From Kuafuiihalomonas sp039024635 (GTDB lineage Bacteria; Myxococcota; Kuafuiibacteriia; Kuafuiibacteriales; Kuafuiibacteriaceae), in assembly GCA_039024635.1 (NCBI GenBank), contig JBCCQA010000001.1, forward strand, positions 281,603 to 345,602: 64,000 nt of DNA. Reading direction: 5' to 3'. Under the pieces are notes generated by a model. The model did no database searches, had not been told where the DNA came from, and saw nothing but the letters and a program-made list of their open reading frames with translations. The position numbers and the translations under genes are program-made. Below are positions 26,369-35,242 of the stretch, one piece after another; positions within the stretch are counted from its first letter, which is position 1; every line of letters starts with the position of its first letter.

Positions 26369-26505
26369 TACGGGCTCCTGGCGCCCTAATCAGCAGGAAG
26401 CGGGCCAAGCGCACCGGAGCCTAAGAAGGCTGGGTTCCAGGACCATCCTGAGGAAGCCCGTGATATTTCGCGGGCTCCAGTCGGCCGCCGTGAGATAGAG
26501 CGACC

Positions 26506-28026
26506 ATGACGGGAGACGAGGCGGCGGCACTGTTCTTCCGAGAGGCGGCCCTCCGCATCTGCGGGCATTTGGAGGTGCACGAAGGCCTGTCGCGGTGCCT
26601 GCTTCTCCTGCGAACCCGCATCCCCGTAGACCGGGTCTTTCTACAAGCCTTCGACCATGGGACGGGCGCGATGCGGACCATCGCGAGCGCCGATGATCGC
26701 GGGGGTCGGGCCCCCGACTCCTTGACCGCGCTCTCCCCCGAGGCTCGGGCCTTGATCGAACAACCGCGACCCAAAGAGGCGCCGCCCTACTCCATCTTCA
26801 ACGACGCGCGAGCCCAACCGGTGGCCGTCGAGATGTATCGCTTCCACGGCATCGATCTCGACGCGGCTGGGCTGCTTCTCTTCTTGGGCGCCCCCGATGC
26901 GCCGCTGGGCAACGTGGTCTTCATCAGCGAGGGCTCGAGATTCACCAAGGAGCACGCAGAGCTACTCGTACCTCTGCGCGAGCTGTTCACCATAGCCATG
27001 TCCAACGCCCTGGAGCACCGCGAGGTGCTCCGTCTGAGTCGGCTCCTCGCCGACGACAATCGCTACCTGAAGGACCAGCTGGAGGCCGGACTCGGTTCGG
27101 AGATCATCGGCGCCGGTCGCGGACTGCGGGCCGTGATGTCGGCCCTGGGGAAGGTGGCGCCCACCGATAGCGCGGTGCTGCTGCAAGGAGAGACTGGAGT
27201 GGGTAAGGACGTGCTCGCTCGGGCCCTTCACCGCATGTCGCCCCGCAGCCACGGCCCCTTCGTGACCGTGAACTGCGGCGCCATCCCCGAGTCGCTGCTG
27301 GACAGTGAGCTCTTCGGCTACGAGAAGGGCGCCTTCACCGGCGCTCTCAGCCGGCGTCGCGGCCGCTTCGAGCGCGCCCATGGCGGCACGCTCTTTCTGG
27401 ACGAGGTGGGCGAGTTGGCTCCCGCTGCTCAGATCCGGCTCCTGCGGGCCCTCCAGAATCGGGAGATCGAGCGCGTCGGCGGAACCGAGCCCGTATCGAT
27501 CGACGTTCGCGTCGTCACGGCTACCCACGAGTCCCTGGAAGACATGGTCAGGGACGGACGGTTTCGGGAAGATCTTTGGTATCGATTGAATGTATTTCCG
27601 ATTCATGTCCCCGCGCTTCGCGATCGTCTCGAGGATCTTCCGTCGCTCGTGCAGCACTTCGTCGAAAACAAGGCGCGGCGCCTCAAGCTCGGCGCGCCCC
27701 CTCCTCTCGTAGCCGGCGCGCTCGCTCCACTCGAACGATACGCCTGGCCGGGCAACGTCCGCGAACTCGAGCACGTGATCGAACGCGCGCTGATTCTCTG
27801 CCGAGGCGAATCGGTGCTGCACTTCAGAGATGCGCTGGGCGCCCCTGAAGAGACGAGCGAGCTCCCGTCGCTCGAACTCGACGCCGTGATTCGGCGCCAT
27901 GTCCGGCGGGTGCTCAATCTGGCGCGCGGCCAAATCGAAGGGGAGGAAGGCGCCGCGGCTCGACTCGGTCTCAACCCGAGCACGCTCCGCTCGCGCATGC
28001 GAAGACTCGGTATTCAACGACCATGA
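26506..28026 (+). CDS. GAF-domain sigma-54-dependent activator
   Basis: 506 residues. N-terminal GAF-like sensory domain (about 10-170), AAA+ sigma-54 interaction domain (about 200-430) with Walker A GETGVGKDVL, the sigma-54 contact loop GAFTGA, Walker B GGTLFLDEVGEL and the arginine region FREDLWYRLNVFPI, then a Fis-type HTH (RLGLNPSTLRSRMRRLGI). No receiver domain, so it senses a small molecule or redox state directly. Divergent from the SDR/MBL/reductase cluster with about 90-140 bases between. I found no convincing -24/-12 promoter near it; the target is unknown. Confidence 0.9.
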   Translation: MTGDEAAALFFREAALRICGHLEVHEGLSRCLLLLRTRIPVDRVFLQAFDHGTGAMRTIASADDRGGRAPDSLTALSPEARALIEQPRPKEAPPYSIFNDARAQPVAVEMYRFHGIDLDAAGLLLFLGAPDAPLGNVVFISEGSRFTKEHAELLVPLRELFTIAMSNALEHREVLRLSRLLADDNRYLKDQLEAGLGSEIIGAGRGLRAVMSALGKVAPTDSAVLLQGETGVGKDVLARALHRMSPRSHGPFVTVNCGAIPESLLDSELFGYEKGAFTGALSRRRGRFERAHGGTLFLDEVGELAPAAQIRLLRALQNREIERVGGTEPVSIDVRVVTATHESLEDMVRDGRFREDLWYRLNVFPIHVPALRDRLEDLPSLVQHFVENKARRLKLGAPPPLVAGALAPLERYAWPGNVRELEHVIERALILCRGESVLHFRDALGAPEETSELPSLELDAVIRRHVRRVLNLARGQIEGEEGAAARLGLNPSTLRSRMRRLGIQRP

Positions 28027-28229
28027 CGCCGTTGGAGGAGTCCCGGACAAGCTCGGACGCCGCGGGGAGGATGAACCGGCACCCTACGGTTGCTCTGCGA
28101 CGTTCACGTCGAAGTTGCTCGTCGCTGTCGTCGAGGGTGTGGGTTAGGCTTCGTTGAATAGGGCCCCCCGCTCCCGCTTGCATCTTCCATCTGTTGCCAG
28201 TGGTCCGAGATGAGCGGTAGTTCGGGGGC

Positions 28230-30242
28230 GTGAACCGCAGTGGGCCTTGGGCATCGAGCGCCCTGTTCGGATTCCTGTTCGCGTGTGATTCGGCTACCGG
28301 CGGTCTCAGTCCTGGACGGGTCCTTCTTTGCGGCGTCGATGAGCGGGTCGTTGCAGGTGTGTGCAGCGCTTGTCCGCCGGGGACTCGAAACGCTCCGGGC
28401 GACGATACAGGAGGCGTCGACACGGTCTGCGATCCGGTCCTTTGCGCGGCCGACGAGCGCGTGGACGCCAACGCCTGCTTAGGCTGTCCACCCGGGACGG
28501 AGAACGGTGGCGGCGACGAAGCGTCCGGTCCAGACACCGACTGCGACCCCGTCTCATGCATAGAGGACGAGCGAGTCATTTCCAATACCTGCACGAGCTG
28601 TATGCCGGGAAGCACGAATGCCTCCGGTGACGACGCCTCGGGCCCGGATACGAGTTGTGACCCCATCATCTGCGGACCGAATCAGTTCGTTTCGGCCAAC
28701 GAGTGTCGTGACTGCCCCGAGGGCTCCATCAACGAGGAAGGCGACGACGCCTCGGGTTCGGACACCATGTGTGCGTCTGACGCCTGCACGCAGGCCTTGG
28801 GCGTGTCTTGTGAGAGGTTCGAGGAGGCCTACCTGAAAGCCTCGAATACCACTGAGTTCGACTTCTTTGGCATTAGCATCGCCCTCGACGAAGACACCTT
28901 AGCCGTTGGAGCCGCTCTGGAAGACAGCGTCGCGACCGGCGTGAACGGCGACCAGAGCGACGACAGCAGCGCCCTGGGCAGTGGTGCGGTCTACGTCTTC
29001 ACGAGGGATGCTGAGACTTGGCGGCAGGAGGCCTACATCAAGGCTTCGAACACCGGCACAGGCGATCGCTTTGGGGTCGGTGTAGCCCTCGATGAGGACA
29101 TCCTGGCCGTCGGGGCGCCCGGTGAGGACAGCGCCGCAACGGGCGTGAACGGAGACGAAACGAACGACGATGCAGAAGACAGCGGCGCGGTCTACGTCTT
29201 CACCCGCTCAGGAACGACCTGGCGCCAAGAGGCCTACATCAAGGCCTCGAATACTGGCGGCGGGACCTCCGATCAGGAGTTCGCTGACCAATTCGGGGCG
29301 ACGCTCGCCCTCGACGACGACACTTTGGCCGTAGGCGCTGCCGACGAAGATAGCGCTGCCAGCGGGGTGGACGGTGACCAAGCCAACGACGACGCGCGGT
29401 TGAGCGGCGCCGTGTACGTCTTTTTGCGTACAGGCACGAGCTGGCGTCAAGAAGCCTATCTCAAGGCCTCGAATACGGATCCCGGAGACAGCTTCGGCTC
29501 CGACGTCGCGCTCGATGGCGACGCCCTGGCCGTCGCGGCGACAGGGGAGAACAGCGCCGCCACTGGCGTAAACGGAGACCAGACCAGCAACGGAGCTTTC
29601 TTCAGCGGCGCCGTATACGTGTTCAGGCGTTTGGGAGCGACCTGGCAACAGGAAGCCTACCTCAAAGCCTCGAACACGGAGTCGGGAGATCGCTTCGGTT
29701 CCAGCGTTGCGCTGCACGGCGACACCCTGGCCGTCGGCGCCCAAAACGAAAGGAGCGCGGCCACTGGCGTTGACGGGGACCAGACAAACAATGATCTAGT
29801 GCAAAGCGGTGCCGTGTACGTCTTTAGGCGATCGGGTTCTATGTGGCGTCAAAGCGCCTATCTGAAGGCCTCGAACGCGGACAACCAAGATCAGTTTGGC
29901 GTCAGCGTGGCGCTAGACGGCGACATCCTGGCCGTGGGCGCCACCGAGAGCAGCGCCGCGACCGGCGTCAATGGCGACCAGTTCAACAACGACGCTTTGC
30001 GAAGTGGGGCAGTGTACCTTTTCGCACGATCTGGCATGAGCTGGCGGCAGCAGGCCTACGTCAAGGCGTCGAACCCAGATCCTTCCGATAGCTTGTTCGA
30101 CTTGAGCCTTGCGCTCTACGGCGACACCTTGGCCTTCGGCCTCCAGTTCGAGGATAGCGCCGCGACTGGCGTCAATGGAGACCCCTTCAACAACGACGCC
30201 GAGAGCAGCGGCGCGGTCTACGTCCGGCGTATCGCGCAGTAG
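28230..30242 (+). CDS. Exported Cys-rich plus FG-GAP repeat protein
   Basis: 670 residues from GTG. A signal with lipobox-like FLFAC (Cys19) suggests a lipoprotein. Residues about 30-190 hold four Cys-rich units of the pattern C-DERV-x4-C-x2-CPPGTxNxxGDDxxGxDTxCDP. Residues about 200-670 hold seven near-identical units of about 64 residues, each with YLKASNT, F(G)xSVALDGDxLAVGA, AATGVNGDQ, SGAVYVFxRxGxxWRQ; the ALDxDxLAVGA part is the FG-GAP/integrin-like blade strand. Seven units fit a beta-propeller, with Asp-rich loops that could bind calcium. Likely a surface-exposed structural or adhesive protein; function not known. Confidence 0.85.
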   Translation: MNRSGPWASSALFGFLFACDSATGGLSPGRVLLCGVDERVVAGVCSACPPGTRNAPGDDTGGVDTVCDPVLCAADERVDANACLGCPPGTENGGGDEASGPDTDCDPVSCIEDERVISNTCTSCMPGSTNASGDDASGPDTSCDPIICGPNQFVSANECRDCPEGSINEEGDDASGSDTMCASDACTQALGVSCERFEEAYLKASNTTEFDFFGISIALDEDTLAVGAALEDSVATGVNGDQSDDSSALGSGAVYVFTRDAETWRQEAYIKASNTGTGDRFGVGVALDEDILAVGAPGEDSAATGVNGDETNDDAEDSGAVYVFTRSGTTWRQEAYIKASNTGGGTSDQEFADQFGATLALDDDTLAVGAADEDSAASGVDGDQANDDARLSGAVYVFLRTGTSWRQEAYLKASNTDPGDSFGSDVALDGDALAVAATGENSAATGVNGDQTSNGAFFSGAVYVFRRLGATWQQEAYLKASNTESGDRFGSSVALHGDTLAVGAQNERSAATGVDGDQTNNDLVQSGAVYVFRRSGSMWRQSAYLKASNADNQDQFGVSVALDGDILAVGATESSAATGVNGDQFNNDALRSGAVYLFARSGMSWRQQAYVKASNPDPSDSLFDLSLALYGDTLAFGLQFEDSAATGVNGDPFNNDAESSGAVYVRRIAQ

Positions 30243-30368
30243 CCTTTGAGCGTTACGCGTGCAGTCGGGCGCCTCCAGCGCCTTCTGGCTGCACCCTTCC
30301 GGAAGTACCTTTCGGCTCTTGAGCGCGACCCGACCGAACGGCACCGTTCCAGTCGCCCGGGCTCGTCT

Positions 30369-30694
30369 TCACAACTCCCTGTCTTTGTCGACCATGCGCG
30401 CTCTCTCTTCTTGAGTGAAGTCGTTGCGGAGCTCGGCGCCGGCGAGCCTCATGGCCCGAAGGCGGGCCAGCTTGTCGCTGGCCGCACGATAGGCGGCGCG
30501 CGTCCGGCTTCGGGAGTAAACGCCGGCAGAGCCCAATTGCATGCCCATCTGCATGAGGGTCACGCGGGCCTCGCCAGGCTCTTGGGCGTGCCGACCGATC
30601 AAGGCGTTGATGCCGCCCTGTGCGTCCTCCTGATGGAGTTCATGGATCCGCTTCGGTCCACTACCAGCACGATCTCCGTCAGTTCGTCTTTCAT
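30369..30694 (-). pseudogene. Decayed VWA-domain protein
   Basis: From ATG 30694 the frame reads MKDELTEIVLVVDRSGSMNSI, a VWA first strand with the MIDAS DxSxS. One base is missing near 30645; the other frame continues EDAQGGINALIGRHAQEPGEARVTLMQ, still VWA-like. The next residues, MGMQLGSAGVYS, then SDKLARLRAMRLAGAELRNDFTQEERARM, look like the C-terminal end of the same kind of protein, so roughly 100 central residues are deleted. With frameshift and deletion it cannot make a complete VWA domain. It lies next to the 3' end of the bat operon, on its strand. Family assignment of the C-terminal half is from memory of VWA proteins. Confidence 0.65.
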
Positions 30695-30855
30695 GCCTGC
30701 GCCTTTCTCTCGCGCCGCTTCGGCGGCTGCAACCCATGCTCATACTCCGAGCAGGGCGTTTCTCGATCGGACCGTCCATCGGTCCGGCAAAGGGCTAACG
30801 TCCTGGGGGCCGACTTCTTTCGGATTGTCTCTTCGAAAGCGCCCGGCTAGCCCGC

Positions 30856-31560
30856 TCAGCGCGTCAGCATCGAGATGGGCGGGACGGGATGGAGTTTGGC
30901 CTCGGGGAGCCAGCCCAGGGTGCCTTCGGCCGTCTCGACCTCGACCCAGCCGGGTCTTGCGTCGGTGGGGCGAAGGACGTCGCCCGCTTCGAGTTCCGTG
31001 GCGCTCGCATAGCGAAGGGCCGGTCCTTGGCGCAGGGGTGTGTGGTCTTTGGCCACGGCCAGGGGCCGCTGGGCCTCGACGTGCCGGATGGCGAGGGCGA
31101 GGACGGCCGGGGCGCCGAGGACCACGATGAGTGTGAGACCCGTTCGCCACCGCCGACGTAGCAGGGTGAAGACCAGCCCGAGGTTGGCCATGGCCAGGAG
31201 CAACAGCCAGCCCGGAAGCGGAAGCCAGCCCGCGAAGTCTCCCAGGGGTCCGACCCAAAGCCGATGCTCCGCCCACGCTGGCTGAACGAGCTCCAGGTTG
31301 AAGCGCGCCTCCGGATGCCACGGATTCCGCCGGAGGGCGGCCAGCAGGTGTCGGGTCGCCTCGTCTTTTCGACCGCGCTCCAGCTCCAAAGTGCCGAGGT
31401 TGAACAGGACGTCGGCCGAGTCGGCGCCCCCTTCGACCGCGCCCTGATACAGGGTGGAGGCCGCGGCAAGGTCGCCGCTTCGCCACGCTTGGTAGGCCGT
31501 GTCCAGGTCGGCCTCCAGCGCCGTCGAGCCTACGAGCATGAGGACCCAGGCCGTCTTCAT
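30856..31560 (-). CDS. batE: BatE-like TPR/SH3 membrane protein
   Basis: 234 residues from ATG 31560, which overlaps the batD stop (ATGA); the frame is open further upstream but inside batD. Order: signal or membrane anchor at the N-terminus, TPR pair (LDTAYQAWRSGDLAAASTLY; ATRHLLAALRRNPWHPEARF), two transmembrane helices at about 110-160 (LPLPGWLLLLAMANLGLVF; LTLIVVLGAPAVLALA), and an SH3b-like module (LRQGPALRYASATELEAGD, WVEVETAEGTLGWLPE). Last gene of the seven-gene operon. BatE proteins are TPR membrane partners of BatA-D; the label rests on position and layout. Confidence 0.78.
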   Translation of the reverse strand: MKTAWVLMLVGSTALEADLDTAYQAWRSGDLAAASTLYQGAVEGGADSADVLFNLGTLELERGRKDEATRHLLAALRRNPWHPEARFNLELVQPAWAEHRLWVGPLGDFAGWLPLPGWLLLLAMANLGLVFTLLRRRWRTGLTLIVVLGAPAVLALAIRHVEAQRPLAVAKDHTPLRQGPALRYASATELEAGDVLRPTDARPGWVEVETAEGTLGWLPEAKLHPVPPISMLTR

Positions 31561-33281
31561 GGCTCGAGCCCCCTGCCCAGCAGAATGGCTCGAAGGGCCT
31601 CGACATCGGGCGCTTCCACCAGGCTGGGGGCGAACCGCGCAGCATCGGCCTGGGCCCAGGTACGGGCGACCATGGCCTGCTCGGCTGCCCCCGCGCCCCT
31701 GGCGCGAAGCTCGGCTTGGAGGTCTTCGAGGCCAGGCGGACGGGCGGGGTCGAAGCCGCATCGCTCCAGGAGAAGATCCCGGGCCGAGCGCCAGGCCTCG
31801 GGTCGCCCGGCCCGGGCCGCCTCCAAGATCTCATCGGCGCCCGACGCGACCATGGGGGGGGCCGAACGTCGCCGACGAAAGAGCACCAGCATCAGGGCTG
31901 TCGCCCAGGGTGTCCCGAAGCTCCCGAGCAGCGCCCAAAGGGGAATGCGGTCCAGCTCCGCCATCGGCTCGGGGTCGGGGAGGATGGGCCGGAGGTTGGG
32001 GGCGGGGGGGGCCTTCTCCGCCGTCGCCGAGGGTGGGGCGTCGCTCGCCTCGGCGTTCTCGTCCTGGGCGGGCGCGCGGGGCGGGGCCAGTCGTCCACTC
32101 ACCGTGATGGGAATGGGTCGGGTCTCGAGCTCGGCGTAGACCCTTCGTTCGGCGTCGAAGGTGGCGAGGCTGAACGACGGGATCTCGAGAGATCCGGTTC
32201 GGGTGGGGGTGAGCAGGATTTGGGCACGCTTCACGCCTCGGACTTCGTCTGCGCTGGCTTCGAGATCCGAGGTGATGGTCGGTGGAAAGACCCGCCAGTC
32301 GTCGAGACCCTCGATGGAGGGGAGCTGAAGCTGGGGCAGGTTTCCGGTCCCTTGGGCCTCAAGGGTCAGAACCAGTCCTCGGCTCGCGTCGACCTCCCGC
32401 TGATCGACGGAGGCGCGAAAGCGATAGCGCCCCACATTCCCGGCCGAAAAGCCCGGCGGGCGACCGGCTTCGGGCAGCGGAAGGATCTCGAGCTGCCTGG
32501 GCACCGCGCTTCGTCGGAGGCGCTTTCCCCGGGCGAAGGGTCCGCTATTCATCCAGATGCCTGCTTCGTAAGCGGGGAGTTCGATGAGGCCTGGCTGAAG
32601 TCCGAACAGAGCCATTCGCCACAGTCGAACGGTCCGGTAGGCCTTGCCGCCCACCTGCGCCCGACCCTGGGCCAGACGCCGAGCGTCGCCCAGCATCTGG
32701 CGCCAGGCGCCGTCGGGCGAGGGCGTCGGATCGGGATCCACGTCTCTGGGGAGGCTTCGGCTATACAGCACCATGTCCACCAACACCTGGTCCCCCGTGA
32801 AGGCCCGGTCTTTGGAGAGGACGTAGCGGAGGAAGACGTCCCGCTCGTCGGGCCTGGGAGGACTGACCGCCCCCTTGGGCAGGGCCGCCGGCGGCACGGG
32901 GGCCGGAGCCGGCGTCTTGGCGCCGCCGACCCGAAGCTGGAGGGGCTTGGAGAAGGCCTCTTCGTCGCCCATGTGGGCCCGCACGGAGGGAAAGGTGATG
33001 GCGCCTGTTCTGTCCGCCGAGTAGTCGAGGCTCATCACGAGCTCCCGCGTCATGGTCCGACCCGAGCTGGAGATCGAAAAAGAGGTGCCTTCGCGTCGAG
33101 CGCGCCCGACTTCGCTCAAGCCATCGACGGGGGGCACGTCGATGTCCAAGCGCCCGGAACCCCGTCCGACGGCTCTGATTTGAACGTTCAGGAACTCGTC
33201 TGGCTCCAGGCGCTGGGTCGAGACGCTGACTTCGACCGTGACCTGGCCCAGGGCCAACAGAAGCAGGCCCGCGCTCACCAT
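31557..33281 (-). CDS. batD: BatD-like membrane protein
   Basis: 574 residues. Signal peptide (VSAGLLLLALGQ), then repeated Ig-like beta domains of the BatD (aerotolerance) family: VEVSVSTQRLEPDEFLNVQIRA, FSISSSGRTMTRELVMSL, and VLVDMVLYSRSLP. A transmembrane helix near residue 455 (WALLGSFGTPWATALMLVLF) is followed by a cytoplasmic Ala-rich region. Overlaps the BatB/C stop by 7 bases and batE by 4. BatD is needed for the complex in which it occurs; its mechanism is unsettled. Confidence 0.85.
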   Translation of the reverse strand: MVSAGLLLLALGQVTVEVSVSTQRLEPDEFLNVQIRAVGRGSGRLDIDVPPVDGLSEVGRARREGTSFSISSSGRTMTRELVMSLDYSADRTGAITFPSVRAHMGDEEAFSKPLQLRVGGAKTPAPAPVPPAALPKGAVSPPRPDERDVFLRYVLSKDRAFTGDQVLVDMVLYSRSLPRDVDPDPTPSPDGAWRQMLGDARRLAQGRAQVGGKAYRTVRLWRMALFGLQPGLIELPAYEAGIWMNSGPFARGKRLRRSAVPRQLEILPLPEAGRPPGFSAGNVGRYRFRASVDQREVDASRGLVLTLEAQGTGNLPQLQLPSIEGLDDWRVFPPTITSDLEASADEVRGVKRAQILLTPTRTGSLEIPSFSLATFDAERRVYAELETRPIPITVSGRLAPPRAPAQDENAEASDAPPSATAEKAPPAPNLRPILPDPEPMAELDRIPLWALLGSFGTPWATALMLVLFRRRRSAPPMVASGADEILEAARAGRPEAWRSARDLLLERCGFDPARPPGLEDLQAELRARGAGAAEQAMVARTWAQADAARFAPSLVEAPDVEALRAILLGRGLEP

Positions 33282-35242
33282 GGCTTCCTCACCCGAGGGG
33301 CCTGAAGGCGTTTGAGCAGGCGCTTGCGCTGAAGCTCCTGCTCCTTCTGCTCCAAAGAGCGCAGGATTCGAGCGGCCGCATCCTCGCCTTCAGGGATCGC
33401 TTCGCTTTCCTCCGCCTCCCGTCCTTCGGCGCCGGGTTTCGCGGACTCGTCCTGGCCCTCTTCTCCCGACGCCCCAGCCTGTTCCTTCTGCGCATCTTCC
33501 TGGGCGCTCTCGTCGTCGCCTGCGCCTTGGTCCTTTTGAAGCTCCGAATCGGACTCTGACTCCGATTCGGACTCGGACTCTGCGTCCGACTCCGAAGACG
33601 AGTCCTCCTCTTCTTGCTGGGACTCCCCTTCGTTCCCTTCCTCGTCGCCTTGGCTCTCCTGCTCTTGTTCGGATTGGCCCTGTTCGGGAGAAGGGGGCGG
33701 CTGCTCGATGCGGCGCAGCGCCTGGCTCAAAGCGAGGTTCTTCCGAGCGTCCTCGTTGTCCGGGTCGGTACGCAGCGCCTCTTTGTAGGCTTCGATCGCC
33801 GCATCCAGGTCGCCGCTCAGCCTCAGCGCGTTTCCGAAGGAGGTCAGGGCGCGGGCGCGGAGCCCGGGGGTCCTTGCCCGTTCGGACGCCTGCTGCAGAT
33901 CCCGCAGGGCTTCGGGTGGGAGCGTAGGCGGCGTTGGGTCCGATGAGGGTGCTTGGACCTCGGACTCGGTCTTCTTCTGGGCCTGAATGCGCGCCAGTCC
34001 ACGACCGAGCAGGACCTCGGGGCGCGTGCCCAGCCGCAAGGCCGCGGCTTCGTAGTCTTTGAGCGCAGCGTTCGGCGCCCCGTCCCGAAGCGCGCGCCGC
34101 GCAGATGCGAGTTCGGGGACCCATCGGCGAAGCAGGGGCGGTGCCTCGTTCCCGGACTCGGCTGGCGAAGGGTCCAGTGCCTGCGCAGCCGAGGGCCCGG
34201 GCTCCATCACGAGCACGAGGAGCAGGATGGCCCCGAAGCGAAGCCATGCTGCGGCGCCGAGTAGAAGAAGGCCCGGGGCCAGGAACCACCGATAGCGCTC
34301 GTTGTAGATTCGGCGACTTCGCTTGGCCTCTCGCTCCACGCCCCGCATCTCCTCGACCGCCTTTCGCAGGGGGCCCATGGCCAGACCCCGGCCCGGCTCC
34401 TGGACCACGGCCACCCCGCCGCCGGCCTCGGCGACGGTCCGAATCCCCTCGGGCTCGAGGCGGGTGAGGACCGTACGTCCCATGGCGTCCTTCACGTAGC
34501 CCGCCCGGCGCCCGTCGCGAAGCAGAGGAATGGGTTCGCCTTCATCACTTCCCAAGCCGACGACGTGGACCCTGATACCTTTCTCCAGGGCGGTCCTGGC
34601 CTGAGCCTGGCCGTCCGCTGCGTGGTCTTCACCGTCGGTGAACACCACGATGGCCCGCTCAGCCCGAGTATCGCCGTCTGCGGTCCGCTCCAGAAGACGC
34701 AGGGCCCCTTCGATGCCTGCCCCGATGGAGGTCCCGCCGCTGGGCAGAGACTCGGGCTGGATGCGCTCCAGCTGCAGAGCCACGTGGCGACCGTCGGTGG
34801 TCAAAGGACTGAGCGGCTTGGCCACGGTGGTGAAGCCCACCAGCCCGAGCCGGTCGCCGGCTAGCGCCTCCAGGAGCTGGCGGATTTCGATCTTGGCCCT
34901 CTCCAGACGACTGGGCGCCAGGTCCTCGGCCAGCATGGAGCGAGACAGGTCCAGCGCCACCACGAGGTCGCTCCCTTCGCTCCGCTGCAGCTCGGTTGTG
35001 TAGCCAAGCTGGGGTCGGCTCAGCGAAGCCCCGAGCAGACTCAGTCCGGCCACGAAGAGCCAGGCCTCGCGTCGTCGGGCGAGCTCCAAGCTGGGCCCGA
35101 CGCCCAGTCGGTCCGCAAAGCCCTCGTCGGCCAGCCGGGCGAAGTGGGCCTGACGTCGTCGGGCGGCCTGACCGATGAGGAGCCAGCCCATAGGCAGCAG
35201 GCCCAGGCTGATCAGCCACCAAGGTTCGGCGAAGTGGATCAA
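33275..35242 (-). CDS. BatB-BatC fusion: VWA domain plus TPR
   Basis: 655 residues from TTG 35242, overlapping the batA stop. N-terminal TM pair, VWA domain at about 90-280 with MIDAS DLSRSM, T in TDG and D in VFTDGEDH; a third TM near 325-350 (WFLAPGLLLLGAAAWL). The second half has TPR repeats (DALRLSGDLDAAIEAYKEALRTDP) then about 130 residues of Glu/Ser/Asp/Gln low complexity, including a run of ESESESESDSE. Thus BatB and BatC, separate genes in many genomes, are fused. The acidic tail could bind calcium or cations, or a basic partner (inference). Membrane-bound. Confidence 0.87.
   Translation of the reverse strand: MIHFAEPWWLISLGLLPMGWLLIGQAARRRQAHFARLADEGFADRLGVGPSLELARRREAWLFVAGLSLLGASLSRPQLGYTTELQRSEGSDLVVALDLSRSMLAEDLAPSRLERAKIEIRQLLEALAGDRLGLVGFTTVAKPLSPLTTDGRHVALQLERIQPESLPSGGTSIGAGIEGALRLLERTADGDTRAERAIVVFTDGEDHAADGQAQARTALEKGIRVHVVGLGSDEGEPIPLLRDGRRAGYVKDAMGRTVLTRLEPEGIRTVAEAGGGVAVVQEPGRGLAMGPLRKAVEEMRGVEREAKRSRRIYNERYRWFLAPGLLLLGAAAWLRFGAILLLVLVMEPGPSAAQALDPSPAESGNEAPPLLRRWVPELASARRALRDGAPNAALKDYEAAALRLGTRPEVLLGRGLARIQAQKKTESEVQAPSSDPTPPTLPPEALRDLQQASERARTPGLRARALTSFGNALRLSGDLDAAIEAYKEALRTDPDNEDARKNLALSQALRRIEQPPPSPEQGQSEQEQESQGDEEGNEGESQQEEEDSSSESDAESESESESESDSELQKDQGAGDDESAQEDAQKEQAGASGEEGQDESAKPGAEGREAEESEAIPEGEDAAARILRSLEQKEQELQRKRLLKRLQAPRVRKPW

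Noticed and set aside
26455..26476. Inverted repeat AGCCCG-N10-CGGGCT upstream of the sigma-54 activator
   Set aside because: Only 6-base arms with a long spacer in GC-rich DNA; no U-tract and no promoter elements around it.
28160..28200. TTGCAT resembling a -12 element of a sigma-54 promoter before the FG-GAP gene
   Set aside because: The GG of the -24 element is not at the required 10-base distance.
30246..31130. 294-residue plus-strand frame after the FG-GAP gene
   Set aside because: Arg/Pro/Gly-rich, antisense to batE and the VWA remnant, with no start signal.
31716..33305. 529-residue plus-strand frame
   Set aside because: Antisense to batD; Gly/Arg-rich with no motif.
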